Position numbers and translations under genes: made by a program
Assembly: GCF_023230885.1 (NCBI RefSeq)
Contig: NZ_JALNWM010000203.1
Coordinates: 1 to 6,482 of the forward strand
From: Desulfocurvus sp.
Lineage (GTDB): Bacteria; Desulfobacterota; Desulfovibrionia; Desulfovibrionales; Desulfovibrionaceae
Length of the DNA: 6,482 bases
Direction: 5' to 3'
Notes under the pieces: generated by a model
What the model saw: only the letters and a program-made list of their open reading frames with translations
Databases searched by the model: none
Told to the model about the DNA's origin: nothing
Part shown: one piece after another, positions 1 to 6,047 of the stretch
Position numbering within the stretch: the first letter of the stretch is position 1
How the letters are laid out: each line of letters opens with the position of its first letter

Positions 1-1
1 G

Positions 2-232
2 CATGGCTGGTCACTGGCCTACGATCTGGATTTGGTGGTTGGACACGCGCTGTACCGCTTCACCATCTACGACGCACTGGTCGTTCGGGACTTCAAGCCG
101 TACCTGGCCAAGCTGGCATCGCGGAGCCTGAGACCATCCGATGTCCTCACGCGCATCACCATCGAGCCCCAGTTCCGAGGTGCCCCCGTACTGTGCTTCA
201 AGGCCATCTGCAGAGTTGACGCATCGGCCTGA
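2..232 (+). CDS. 3' end of an unrecognised gene, cut by the left window edge
   Basis: The reading frame is open from the first bases to a TGA at 230-232 and gives about 76 C-terminal residues. I chose this frame because third codon positions are mostly G or C and the protein looks natural: alternating hydrophobic and polar stretches such as ALYRFTIYDALVV, then ITIEPQFRGAPVLCFKAICRV near the end, which suggest beta strands. An in-frame TTG at 32 is probably internal, because coding sequence continues upstream to the edge (HGWSLAYDLD) and no ribosome binding site precedes it. I do not recognise the family. It converges on the minus-strand operon, separated by about 80 bases and the terminator at 311-336, so it belongs to a different transcription unit. 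A link to hydrolase-like or recombination-directionality-like proteins of conjugative elements crossed my mind, but nothing seen here supports it. Confidence 0.5.
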   Translation, partial: HGWSLAYDLDLVVGHALYRFTIYDALVVRDFKPYLAKLASRSLRPSDVLTRITIEPQFRGAPVLCFKAICRVDASA

Positions 233-310
233 GAAGAGCGGCACAGGCGCTTGCCTTTGCACTTGGCGGCCACCCTGACAACGACACCCCAGACAAAGAG
301 CCTTTGCGAC

Positions 311-336
311 AAAAAGGGGGGCAGTGCTTGCCCCCC
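311..336 (-). terminator. Rho-independent terminator closing the minus-strand operon
   Basis: An 8-bp perfect stem (316-323 paired with 329-336, GGGGGGCA on the plus strand) has a 5-base loop. Read on the minus strand it is followed at once by five T residues (311-315). It lies 7 bases past the stop codon of the 57-aa ORF. There is no T run on the plus-strand side, so it is directional and serves the minus-strand genes. Confidence 0.85.
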
Positions 337-342
337 TACGGT

Positions 343-516
343 TTACTCCGCTTCAACGTCCTCCAGCCGCACAGCCCGCTCCTCCGTCTCCGGGTTCTCT
401 TCCTCCTGGGGTTCCCCGAGGGCCCTGTCCGCGTGGCCCTCCGAGGCCACAGCCACAGTGAAGACGCCGAGGACGCCGGTCAGGCAGCCTCCGAGAAAGA
501 TCCAAAGCTTGTTCAT
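343..516 (-). CDS. 57-aa small protein with N-terminal hydrophobic segment and acidic tail
   Basis: The start ATG (514-516) is preceded by AAGGAGG four bases upstream, and the stop TAA is at 343-345. Residues 4-24 are hydrophobic and glycine-rich (LWIFLGGCLTGVLGVFTVAVA) behind a short MNK start, so it is either a membrane anchor or a secretion signal. AVA at 22-24 before Ser25 would suit signal peptidase I. The remaining 33 residues are strongly acidic, with an EEENPETEE run. An LGGC at 8-11 resembles a lipobox but sits too close to the N-terminus to be convincing. It is the last gene before the terminator and starts 16 bases after the stop of the 23-aa ORF. The family is unrecognised. The ribosome binding site, the terminator spacing and the ordered membrane-then-acidic design make it likely to be real. 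Confidence 0.62.
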   Translation of the reverse strand: MNKLWIFLGGCLTGVLGVFTVAVASEGHADRALGEPQEEENPETEERAVRLEDVEAE

Positions 517-532
517 GATGCCTCCTTGCGGG

Positions 533-604
533 TTAGTTGTCCGTGGTTTCCCGGATGATTTCGAGCACCGCGATGGCGATGGCGATGAACGGTCCCCAGT
601 TCAT
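533..604 (-). CDS. 23-aa hydrophobic peptide
   Basis: The ATG at 602-604 has AAGGAG five bases upstream, and the TAA is at 533-535. The start overlaps the TGA of the upstream 38-aa ORF as ATGA, the usual sign of translational coupling. The product has the design of a one-pass membrane peptide: a short MNWGP start, a hydrophobic core (FIAIAIAVLEII), then a polar RETTDN end. Known peptides of this size and shape include type I toxins and small membrane regulators of larger complexes. Which of these applies here, if either, cannot be told from sequence. Length alone gives no statistical support; the case rests on the ribosome binding site, the ATGA overlap and the position between two other ORFs with good ribosome binding sites. 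Confidence 0.45.
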   Translation of the reverse strand: MNWGPFIAIAIAVLEIIRETTDN

Positions 605-717
605 GTGCGCTCCTTGCGCGGGCACTTGGCCCGAGGGCAGCGGTGAAGGTGACAACAAAGGGCCACCGGGAAGATCCGGCAGACGGGCCAAGGCACACAG
701 GGGCACGGCAATCGCAT
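601..717 (-). CDS. 38-aa Cys- and Pro-rich small ORF
   Basis: The ATG at 715-717 has AAGGAGG four bases upstream, and the stop TGA (601-603) overlaps the next start as ATGA. The product has seven cysteines (residues 5, 7, 13, 21, 22, 27, 32) and many prolines, with a basic C-terminus ending in PRKERT. There is a CPC near the start and a CC pair in the middle. The cysteine spacing matches no metal-binding family that I know. It lies 56 bases after the stop of the VWA gene, just past a hairpin. It may be a real small protein, or a leader whose translation delivers ribosomes to the 23-aa ORF. The composition is odd enough that a chance ORF behind a good ribosome binding site remains possible. 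Confidence 0.38.
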   Translation of the reverse strand: MRLPCPCVPWPVCRIFPVALCCHLHRCPRAKCPRKERT

Positions 718-743
718 GCGTCCTCCTTGGTTGAGGTGGTATG

Positions 744-782
744 AAAAGGGGCAGCCTCGCTGAGCACGCCTCTTCAGGCTGC
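744..782 (-). terminator. Terminator-like hairpin at the end of the VWA gene
   Basis: A 7-bp stem (751-757 GCAGCCT paired with 776-782 AGGCTGC) encloses an 18-base loop. Read on the minus strand it is followed by CCC and four T residues (744-747). The upstream arm overlaps the VWA stop codon region at 774-776. The long loop and the CCC spacer make it a weak or leaky terminator at best. The small ORFs lie just downstream. Confidence 0.4.
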
Positions 783-2474
783 GCGATCGGTGCCGAGCAT
801 GGCGCGGTGCAGGAGTTGGAAGAGCGCGGGACAGAGTTCCCGCATGTCCTGGATGACGATATTGCGCCGGGGCAGCAGGGCCCTGACGGCAGAGTTGGCG
901 ATGCCCACACCCAGGACCTCGAACCCATGCTGCCTGGCTGCCTCCAGGGCCCGCCTGGCGCAGGGCAGGGAATCGGGTTCGCCATCGGTGACGACCAGGA
1001 TCAGCTTGCGGCGTTGGGGCAGCGGGAGCATGGCCCCCATGGCCCACCACAGGGCCTCGGCCAGCGGAGTGCGCCCGTAGGCTCGCACGGCCATGTGCGG
1101 ATGTACCCGTTGCCCATGCCGCACCAGGGGTGCCACCGTAGCCCAGGAGCGGTTTTCCCCTGCGCCTGCCGGGAAGGCGCTGACACCAACGTTGACGGCG
1201 CAGGCCTCCAGGGCCCTGGCCAGGGCGTAGCTGGCGGCACAGGCCAGTTCCATGCCCTTGTCCATGGAGCTGGAGCAATCCAGGAGCAGATGCACCGCGC
1301 TGTCCATGCCCTGGCGCAGGCCCTTGCGGCGGAAGACCCAGGTGTCGTCCACAGCCAGGCGATGCAGCCTGCCGGTGTCCAGGCGCCCGCGTCGGCCTGT
1401 GGCGCAGCGGACCAGGGTCGAGGCCTGCAGCAGACCGTGCAGCCGTGCCTGCAGGGCCGTGGACGCTCTCAGGGCATCCTTGCGCTCCTGTTCAGACAGG
1501 GGCAACAGGGGCTTGTGCCCGACCACGGCCACGCGCAGGGCATCCTTGCCATCGCCCGGGGCGGCCTCGGTGATGGCCTGGGCCAGCACGCTGCCAAGAT
1601 TGCTGGGCAACGCGTCCCCGGGGGCGTCCAGCAGGGCCTTGAGCCGCTTGGCGGCCTTGGCCGGGAGCCCCTTCCTCCTCGTTTCGCCAGCTGCAATGGC
1701 CTGATGCCGATCCGTTTCCGGGTTCGAATCCGGAAGGGCCACGGGAGCCGGGCCGTCCTCCTTTTGGTCTGCCGCCTGGCCAGCATCGGCCTTTTGCCCC
1801 GGCGTGGAGGCATCGCGGGGTGACTTCTGCTTCCCGGGCGCACGGGACGCGGGTTGTGGCTGCGCTGCCTGTTCCAGCAGACGCACGATGCGCCGGGCGT
1901 AATCCAGGGCGTCCCCGGTGGATCGACACAGGGCGCGCACCGCGTACAGGACCGATTCCAGGCGTGCCCGCAGCCCGGGAAACTCCCGGTCCATGTGCCT
2001 GGCCAGTTCGTCCCGGCTGGCGACCAGTTCGGGCACATCCCAGGAACGGATGACCAGCAGCAGCCAATTGGGGATGTCCTGGACCGGCGACCCCGATACC
2101 ATGGCCGACCCTGCGAAGACATGGCGCACCAGCCGGTTGAAGTTGTGGCGACAGCCGGGGAATATCTCGGCCATGCGGCGCTCCACCCGCCAGTCCTCGA
2201 TGCTGTTCCAGACGTGATGCTCCAGTGGACTCAGCCGGGCGCCCCGCAGGGCATCGAAGTCCGTTTCGCGGATGTGCCCGGCCTCGTGGTCCAGGTAGCC
2301 CCGGACCAGGAGCAGGAAGGTCTCCGGCATGTCCAGAGGCAGCGATGGCAGGGTGATGGTTCGGCCATCGGTGCGGGCCTGGTTGCCACCGATGACCACC
2401 CTGACGCCGTATTTGCTGCCCAGTGCGCTGGCCACCAGGGGCAGCGCGCGCAGTACAGCTCGTGTGTTTTTCAT
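774..2474 (-). CDS. VWA-domain protein, CobT/NorD-like, with N-terminal HEAGH motif
   Basis: A 566-aa protein. The ATG at 2472-2474 has GGAGG seven bases upstream, and the stop is TGA. The C-terminal half is a von Willebrand factor A domain (about 392-560) with a complete metal-ion-dependent adhesion site: DxSxS at D399, S401 and S403, Thr469 in GRTPLAEAL, and D497 in VVTDGEP. This layout is typical of CobT, NorD and similar partners of MoxR-type ATPases. Residues about 200-270 are a charged, Ala/Gln/Pro-rich linker, as in CobT. The N-terminal part has HEAGH at 63-67 and NSIEDWRVE at 90-98. This combination is seen in some VWA proteins with a metallopeptidase-like N-terminal domain; whether it cuts anything is unknown. 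It probably acts in the cytoplasm with the ATPase encoded at 4684-5649. It follows the Fic gene after a hairpin. No signal peptide or clear membrane segment is visible. Confidence 0.9.
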   Translation of the reverse strand: MKNTRAVLRALPLVASALGSKYGVRVVIGGNQARTDGRTITLPSLPLDMPETFLLLVRGYLDHEAGHIRETDFDALRGARLSPLEHHVWNSIEDWRVERRMAEIFPGCRHNFNRLVRHVFAGSAMVSGSPVQDIPNWLLLVIRSWDVPELVASRDELARHMDREFPGLRARLESVLYAVRALCRSTGDALDYARRIVRLLEQAAQPQPASRAPGKQKSPRDASTPGQKADAGQAADQKEDGPAPVALPDSNPETDRHQAIAAGETRRKGLPAKAAKRLKALLDAPGDALPSNLGSVLAQAITEAAPGDGKDALRVAVVGHKPLLPLSEQERKDALRASTALQARLHGLLQASTLVRCATGRRGRLDTGRLHRLAVDDTWVFRRKGLRQGMDSAVHLLLDCSSSMDKGMELACAASYALARALEACAVNVGVSAFPAGAGENRSWATVAPLVRHGQRVHPHMAVRAYGRTPLAEALWWAMGAMLPLPQRRKLILVVTDGEPDSLPCARRALEAARQHGFEVLGVGIANSAVRALLPRRNIVIQDMRELCPALFQLLHRAMLGTDRAA

Positions 2475-2493
2475 GATGTTCCTCCAAGACGGG

Positions 2494-2524
2494 AAGGCCC
2501 CGAAGCGTCATGCTCCGGGGCCTT
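2494..2524 (-). terminator. GC-rich hairpin between the Fic and VWA genes
   Basis: A 9-bp perfect stem (2494-2502 AAGGCCCCG with 2516-2524 CGGGGCCTT) extends inward past one A-C mismatch by three more pairs. It sits 26 bases after the Fic stop codon and 20 bases ahead of the VWA start, just before its ribosome binding site. Read on the minus strand the tail is CCTTCCC, so the T run is poor. It could be a leaky terminator, an mRNA stabiliser or a processing site. The outer nine base pairs are identical to those of the hairpin at 6048-6079. Confidence 0.55.
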
Positions 2525-2550
2525 CTCACGGTAAGGGGTATGGGTGTGGG

Positions 2551-3297
2551 CTATTGCGGATCGAGCACGCGCCAGTACGGCGCGAAGCTCTCATGGACTA
2601 GGCCGCGCAGCAGGGTCAGGAAGGGCTCGTGGTCGCCCGATGTTCCAGCCAGGTCCAGGGTTTCGTAGTAGGCCGCGCGCTGCTCCACGGGGATGATGAC
2701 CGTGGGGAAACCCGCGCGCAGGAGCTCCAGGTTCATGGCCAAGCGGGCCGTACGGCCGTTGCCGTCACGGAAGGGATGGATGACCGCCAGGTCCGCGTGG
2801 ACCCGCCCCGCGCGCTCCACGGGGTGCAGTTCCCGGGCCCGGCCGGCATACCAGGCGAAGAACCCGTCCATCCGTTCCTGAAGGTGCAGGTGATCCACAG
2901 GGGTGTGTCCGGCGCCGGAGATGAGCACATTGCAGGCCCGGTAGCGCCCGGCATTTTCGTCGTCGATGCCGCGCAGCACCAGTTGATGCAACTCCTTGAG
3001 GGTGCGCGCGTCCAGATCCCGGCCCTGTTCGACCAGTTGCTCCAGGAAGCCCACGGCACTGGCGTGGTTCATGGCCTCCAGATGCTCGCGCACACTCTTG
3101 CCGCCGATGGTCACGCCATCTTCGAGGACCACCTTGGTCTCCATCAGGGTCAGGGTGTTCCCCTCGATGGCGTTGGAGTGGTAGGTGTAGCGCAGGACCA
3201 TGTCGTTTCGCAGGCTGCGGACGACCTCCGGCGGCAGGGGCCGGTGGGCGTCGAGACGCTGTTTGAGCGCGTCCAGGTCCTGGTAGGTGCTGCGCAT
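2551..3297 (-). CDS. Fic-domain protein (probable AMP transferase) with inhibitory motif
   Basis: A 248-aa protein. The ATG at 3295-3297 has GAGGAG five bases upstream, and the stop is TAG. The Fic core HPFRDGNGRTAR lies at 174-185 and matches HxFx(D/E)GNGRxxR in full: His174 is the catalytic base, Asp178 would hold the metal, and the GNGR loop and final Arg bind phosphates. Fic enzymes usually transfer AMP from ATP to a protein hydroxyl side chain. SNAIEG at 41-46 fits the inhibitory motif (S/T)xxxE(G/N), with Glu45 expected to block productive ATP binding. Its place ahead of the Fic core makes this a class II, self-inhibited Fic protein needing no separate antitoxin. Length and layout are normal for that class. 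The C-terminal 50 residues hold no recognisable DNA-binding domain. It lies between the DUF3150 and VWA genes. The target is unknown; it may modify a host protein or a member of this operon. Confidence 0.94.
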   Translation of the reverse strand: MRSTYQDLDALKQRLDAHRPLPPEVVRSLRNDMVLRYTYHSNAIEGNTLTLMETKVVLEDGVTIGGKSVREHLEAMNHASAVGFLEQLVEQGRDLDARTLKELHQLVLRGIDDENAGRYRACNVLISGAGHTPVDHLHLQERMDGFFAWYAGRARELHPVERAGRVHADLAVIHPFRDGNGRTARLAMNLELLRAGFPTVIIPVEQRAAYYETLDLAGTSGDHEPFLTLLRGLVHESFAPYWRVLDPQ

Positions 3298-3360
3298 GAT
3301 CGCTCCTCGGGGTGTCTGTTTCCTTTGGTAATCGCCCCGCCCTGCCCTGTCCAGCCCGGG

Positions 3361-4356
3361 CTACCACAAGCCTTGACTCGGCAGGGCCGGACACAGGGGC
3401 ACGGGAATCCCCGCCAGGGGGAACTCGTCCTGTGACCGCTGCGTGTCCGGCGGATCGTCGATCACGGGGCCCTGGTCCGCCCGGAGGGCCGTCAGGGCCT
3501 GAAGCACATCCCCGGGAGTGGTGCCGTCCATGAGCTTCTGGCCGTGCTCCAGCAAGGCGCTTGTGTCGCGCAGCAGACAGACCAGCCCCTGGAGCATGAG
3601 CAGCGGCGCGCCCTGGATGCGCCCCCGCCTGGGCAGGCTCTGGAAGGCCGTGTCCATGAGTTCGGCCACAGGGGCCACCCGGGGCTCCACGAAGGCCAGC
3701 CCCGCGAGTTTGTGGTGGATGGTCCGCAGGGGCGAGAGGGCCTTGCGGGTCACGCTGGTCTTGCCCGCATAGCATTTGTGCCACGCCTCGGCGGCAGCCT
3801 TGGCGGTCTCCCCGAACAGCGTACCGCCCAGGCCGGACACCTCCTGGTGCAGACCCGAGGCCACGGCGTCCCCCGGGGACGGCGCCACCACGCGATAGGC
3901 CTGCCACCGGAAGCCCATGCGCGAACGCACCTGCTCCACGCCCACGGTGGAATCGGCGATGATACGCTCCCACCGGGCATGCCGGGCGATCCACTGACGG
4001 ACCGCCTCGTCGTAGCGGCCCAGGAAGGCCTCCTTGGCGGCCTCGAACTCCTGGCCGATGGTTTCCAGCTCCTGATGGACAGCCTCGGCCTTGTCCTCGG
4101 GGATGGCCCAGCCGCCCAGGAACCGGACCCCGGTGCGCTCAAGCAGGCTCACCGCCCGCGCCTTGAGGGTGCCGAAGACCCTCAGATCCTCGGGGTCGCA
4201 CACCCGCTTGCTGCCCAGGGAGGCCAGCTCCCCGGGCGGCAGGACCGCTCCGCCGAAGTCCGCAGGGCTGAGCTTGCGTCGTGCCGTCCAGATATTCACC
4301 TCCAGGTGGATGGCCACGAGGCTGTCCAGAACCTGGATGTCCGTATGCATGGTCAT
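3361..4356 (-). CDS. DUF3150-type protein
   Basis: A 331-aa protein ending in TAG. I chose the ATG at 4354-4356 because GGAGG lies five bases upstream; the second ATG (4348-4350) would be 11 bases away. The frame stays open further upstream only as a shadow through the Cys-rich gene. The N-terminal region (LDSLVAIHLEVNIWTARRKL at 10-29, then GSKRVCDPEDLRVFGTLKAR at 48-67) looks like the DUF3150 family, proteins of unknown function found in mobile elements and phages beside MoxR-type ATPases. This is recognised from memory, not by search. Residues about 88-135 are charged and helical, likely a coiled coil. No catalytic motif, signal peptide or membrane segment is visible. The last 40 residues are proline-rich and look disordered. 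It follows the ATPase and Cys-rich genes, so a role as adaptor or substrate of the ATPase is a reasonable inference. Confidence 0.8.
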   Translation of the reverse strand: MTMHTDIQVLDSLVAIHLEVNIWTARRKLSPADFGGAVLPPGELASLGSKRVCDPEDLRVFGTLKARAVSLLERTGVRFLGGWAIPEDKAEAVHQELETIGQEFEAAKEAFLGRYDEAVRQWIARHARWERIIADSTVGVEQVRSRMGFRWQAYRVVAPSPGDAVASGLHQEVSGLGGTLFGETAKAAAEAWHKCYAGKTSVTRKALSPLRTIHHKLAGLAFVEPRVAPVAELMDTAFQSLPRRGRIQGAPLLMLQGLVCLLRDTSALLEHGQKLMDGTTPGDVLQALTALRADQGPVIDDPPDTQRSQDEFPLAGIPVPLCPALPSQGLW

Positions 4357-4372
4357 GTGCTCCTCCAAACGA

Positions 4373-4399
4373 AGACGCCCCCGGGTGTCGGGGGCGTCT
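4373..4399 (-). terminator. Strong hairpin between the Cys-rich and DUF3150 genes
   Basis: An 11-bp perfect stem (4373-4383 with 4389-4399) carries a 5-base loop. Two of its bases belong to the stop codon of the Cys-rich gene (4398-4400). Read on the minus strand it runs into TTCGTTT and then the ribosome binding site of the DUF3150 gene, whose ATG is 17 bases beyond the stem. The T run is interrupted, so partial termination or attenuation is more likely than a full stop. Confidence 0.6.
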
Positions 4400-4682
4400 A
4401 GTTGCCGGTTCTCCAGGAATAGCCCTGGCGCTCGATCTTCTCCGTGGCCCGGCGCCACATCTCCTGGACCGGATCGCAGTCCAGACAGTCCTGAGGCGCG
4501 AGGAGCTGCGTTACGCAGTCCGGGGGCTCCCAGGACTGCCCGTCTCCCAGCCAGGTGCGGATGGTCAGCCCACGGGAGCCGACAGCGCAGTGCCAGCATT
4601 GATGCAGCCCCGAACCGCAGGCCCGGGTCAGCAGGACGCACTTGGTGCAGGTGGTGACACACAGGGCAGTTGTGGCGCGCAT
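4398..4682 (-). CDS. 94-aa Cys-rich protein, probable metal binder
   Basis: The ATG at 4680-4682 lies one base after the TGA of the MoxR-like gene (TGAGATG), so translation is probably coupled; the local GGGGGA is only a modest ribosome binding site. Nine cysteines are spread over 94 residues: 8, 12, 15, 22, 29, 32, 56, 66 and 69. CxxC pairs occur at 12/15, 29/32 and 66/69, and His27 and His31 flank the second pair. This pattern suggests one or two zinc sites or an iron-sulfur site, but the spacing matches no family that I recognise. The C-terminal quarter (about 71-94) has no cysteine and looks like an amphipathic helix (VQEMWRRATEKIERQ). No signal peptide is evident. The tight link to the ATPase gene suggests an accessory subunit, a substrate adaptor, or a small metalloprotein that the ATPase helps to mature. 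Confidence 0.75.
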   Translation of the reverse strand: MRATTALCVTTCTKCVLLTRACGSGLHQCWHCAVGSRGLTIRTWLGDGQSWEPPDCVTQLLAPQDCLDCDPVQEMWRRATEKIERQGYSWRTGN

Positions 4683-4683
4683 C

Positions 4684-5649
4684 TCAGTCCCCCGTGGCCT
4701 GGGGAAAGACCCGCTGGGCGATTTCGTGCAGCGCCGCCCGGCTCTCGCGGGTGGCCTTGAAGCCCAGGGCCCGGTCCAGGGCGTAGGCCAGGGGTTGGAC
4801 TCCCTGCAGGGCCAGGGGTTGGAAACGCACCGCGAGCCGAGCCCAGCGCAGGAGGGTCCGGGTGGAGAAGGTCACCTCCAGGGCTTGGCCCTCGCTCCCG
4901 GACTCGCCCAGGAAAAGCCTGCGGATCTCGTTGGCGTAATCCACCATCCTGGAGCGCACGTCCTCAGGAAGCTGCGGGGCCGCGCTTTCCAGCAGCCGCT
5001 GTTCCGCCTCGGGGGCCGGATAGCCCAGCTCGCAGAGCCAGAAACGGTCCAGCAGAGCCAGGTTCTGGCGCAGGGTGCCCTGGTACAGCCCGGTCTCGTC
5101 GGAGCCACCGTTGGTGTTGGCCGTGGCCACGAAACGGAACATGGGGTGCGGAGCCACAAGTTCGCCCCCGTTCTCAGGGATGCACAGCGGCGAGCCGTCC
5201 AGGATGCCGTTGAGGCCCGCCGCCGTGGCGGGTTCGAGCAAGTCGATCTCGTTGAGCAGGAACAGGCCGCCCTGTTTCATGGCCAGAGCCAGGGGGCCAT
5301 ACTCGAAGGCCATGGTCCCGCCGCGCACCGTGAGGTGCCCCACCAGGTCGGGGAACTCCAGCCGGGCATGACCGGTGATCTCGAAAACCGGGTAGTTCAG
5401 GCGGGCGGCCAGTTGCTTGACCAGGCTGGTCTTGCCGCTGCCCGTGGGCCCGAAAACGTACAGCGGTTCGGCCTCGGCCATGAACCAGACCACCACGTCG
5501 CGCGAAGCCTCGTGGAAGACGTAGTCGGATTCGGGGACCGGGGTATGGGGACCAGGGTTTTCGTAGCCCCTGACGATGCGCCCGGACGGGCTGCCGCTGA
5601 ACACGGCCCCCGCGTCGAAATCCACGGGTGCCGGGATAATATCTTGCAT
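4684..5649 (-). CDS. MoxR-family AAA+ ATPase, CbbQ/NirQ/NorQ-like
   Basis: A 321-aa protein. The start ATG (5647-5649) has GAGGAG six bases upstream; a longer frame reaches 5721 but would overlap the preceding gene and has no such site. Walker A is GPTGSGKT at 67-74; Walker B is LFLLNEIDL at 129-137 with Glu134 as the ATP-activating residue; sensor 1 is ATANT at 175-179; a probable arginine finger is Arg202 in LLDRFW; sensor 2 lies in STRTLLRWARL (262-272). The order and length fit CbbQ/NirQ/NorQ-type MoxR ATPases, which form cytoplasmic hexamers and, with a VWA partner, remodel or activate a target enzyme, for example rubisco with CbbO or nitric oxide reductase with NorD. The VWA partner here is encoded at 774-2474, separated by the Cys-rich, DUF3150 and Fic genes. 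No target enzyme is encoded in the window. Confidence 0.92.
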   Translation of the reverse strand: MQDIIPAPVDFDAGAVFSGSPSGRIVRGYENPGPHTPVPESDYVFHEASRDVVVWFMAEAEPLYVFGPTGSGKTSLVKQLAARLNYPVFEITGHARLEFPDLVGHLTVRGGTMAFEYGPLALAMKQGGLFLLNEIDLLEPATAAGLNGILDGSPLCIPENGGELVAPHPMFRFVATANTNGGSDETGLYQGTLRQNLALLDRFWLCELGYPAPEAEQRLLESAAPQLPEDVRSRMVDYANEIRRLFLGESGSEGQALEVTFSTRTLLRWARLAVRFQPLALQGVQPLAYALDRALGFKATRESRAALHEIAQRVFPQATGD

Positions 5650-5666
5650 GTCGTACTCCTCGTGGT

Positions 5667-6023
5667 TCAGATGAATTCGATACGCCGGACCATGCAGGCC
5701 TCGAAGGGGTTCTCCCACCACAGCCCTCTGGACTGACTGTCGTCCCAGTCTTCGCCCAGGCGCAGGAACAGGTATTCCTCCGGCTCCAGGCTCTCAAGGA
5801 ATGCCTCCAGGAATCCGGGGCCAGGGAAACAATCCGGGTACCACTTGATGTCGTCCCAGAAATACAAAGCGTCCTGGGTGCCCTCGTCCTCGCGGACCAG
5901 GCCGCTCTGCAGCAGGTCCTTCAGGTCCTGACGGGTTTCGTTGTCCGTTTCGCTCGCGGCGTGCATCAACCGCCGCTGCCCCGCGCCGCTCAAGGCCAGG
6001 GCCACGTCACTGCGATATCCCAT
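5667..6023 (-). CDS. 118-aa conserved protein of the MGYRSDV type
   Basis: The ATG at 6021-6023 has AAGGAGG six bases upstream, which fixes the start; a longer frame runs to 6176 but has no such site and crosses a hairpin. The stop is TGA, 17 bases before the MoxR-like start. The product is acidic, with an N-terminal MGYRSDV and an aromatic centre (YFWDDIKWYPD at 54-64), followed by EYLFLRLGEDWDD. Proteins opening with MGYRSDV and carrying a W..IKWY segment recur in phages and integrated elements, where they have no known function; this is from memory. No membrane segment, signal peptide or catalytic motif is visible. As the first visible gene of the run it may be a small partner or regulator of the ATPase. 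Being phage-associated elsewhere, it may instead simply mark mobile DNA. Confidence 0.78.
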   Translation of the reverse strand: MGYRSDVALALSGAGQRRLMHAASETDNETRQDLKDLLQSGLVREDEGTQDALYFWDDIKWYPDCFPGPGFLEAFLESLEPEEYLFLRLGEDWDDSQSRGLWWENPFEACMVRRIEFI

Positions 6024-6047
6024 GGGAATCCTCCTTGGATGAATGAA

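Noticed and set aside
601..1278. Minus-strand frame of 225 codons over the end of the VWA gene
   Set aside because: Only its last 38 codons, after the ATG at 717 with its ribosome binding site, are plausible. The rest is an out-of-frame shadow of the VWA gene.
741..1823. Long plus-strand frame of 360 codons opposite the VWA gene
   Set aside because: Rich in Gly, Gln, Pro and His as expected for the antisense of a GC-rich gene. It has no ribosome binding site or domain, and the opposite frame carries a clear VWA domain.
2765..3994. Minus-strand frame of 409 codons across the Fic and DUF3150 genes
   Set aside because: Very rich in Arg, Gly, Pro and Ala, with no start signal. It overlaps two well-supported genes in another frame.
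4357..4662. Upstream extension of the DUF3150 frame to 4662
   Set aside because: It would overlap the whole Cys-rich gene and run through the hairpin. The ATG at 4354-4356 has a well-spaced ribosome binding site and begins the family-like sequence.
4642..5736. Plus-strand frame of 364 codons opposite the MoxR-like gene
   Set aside because: The opposite frame has Walker A, Walker B and sensor motifs. This one has no motif and biased composition.
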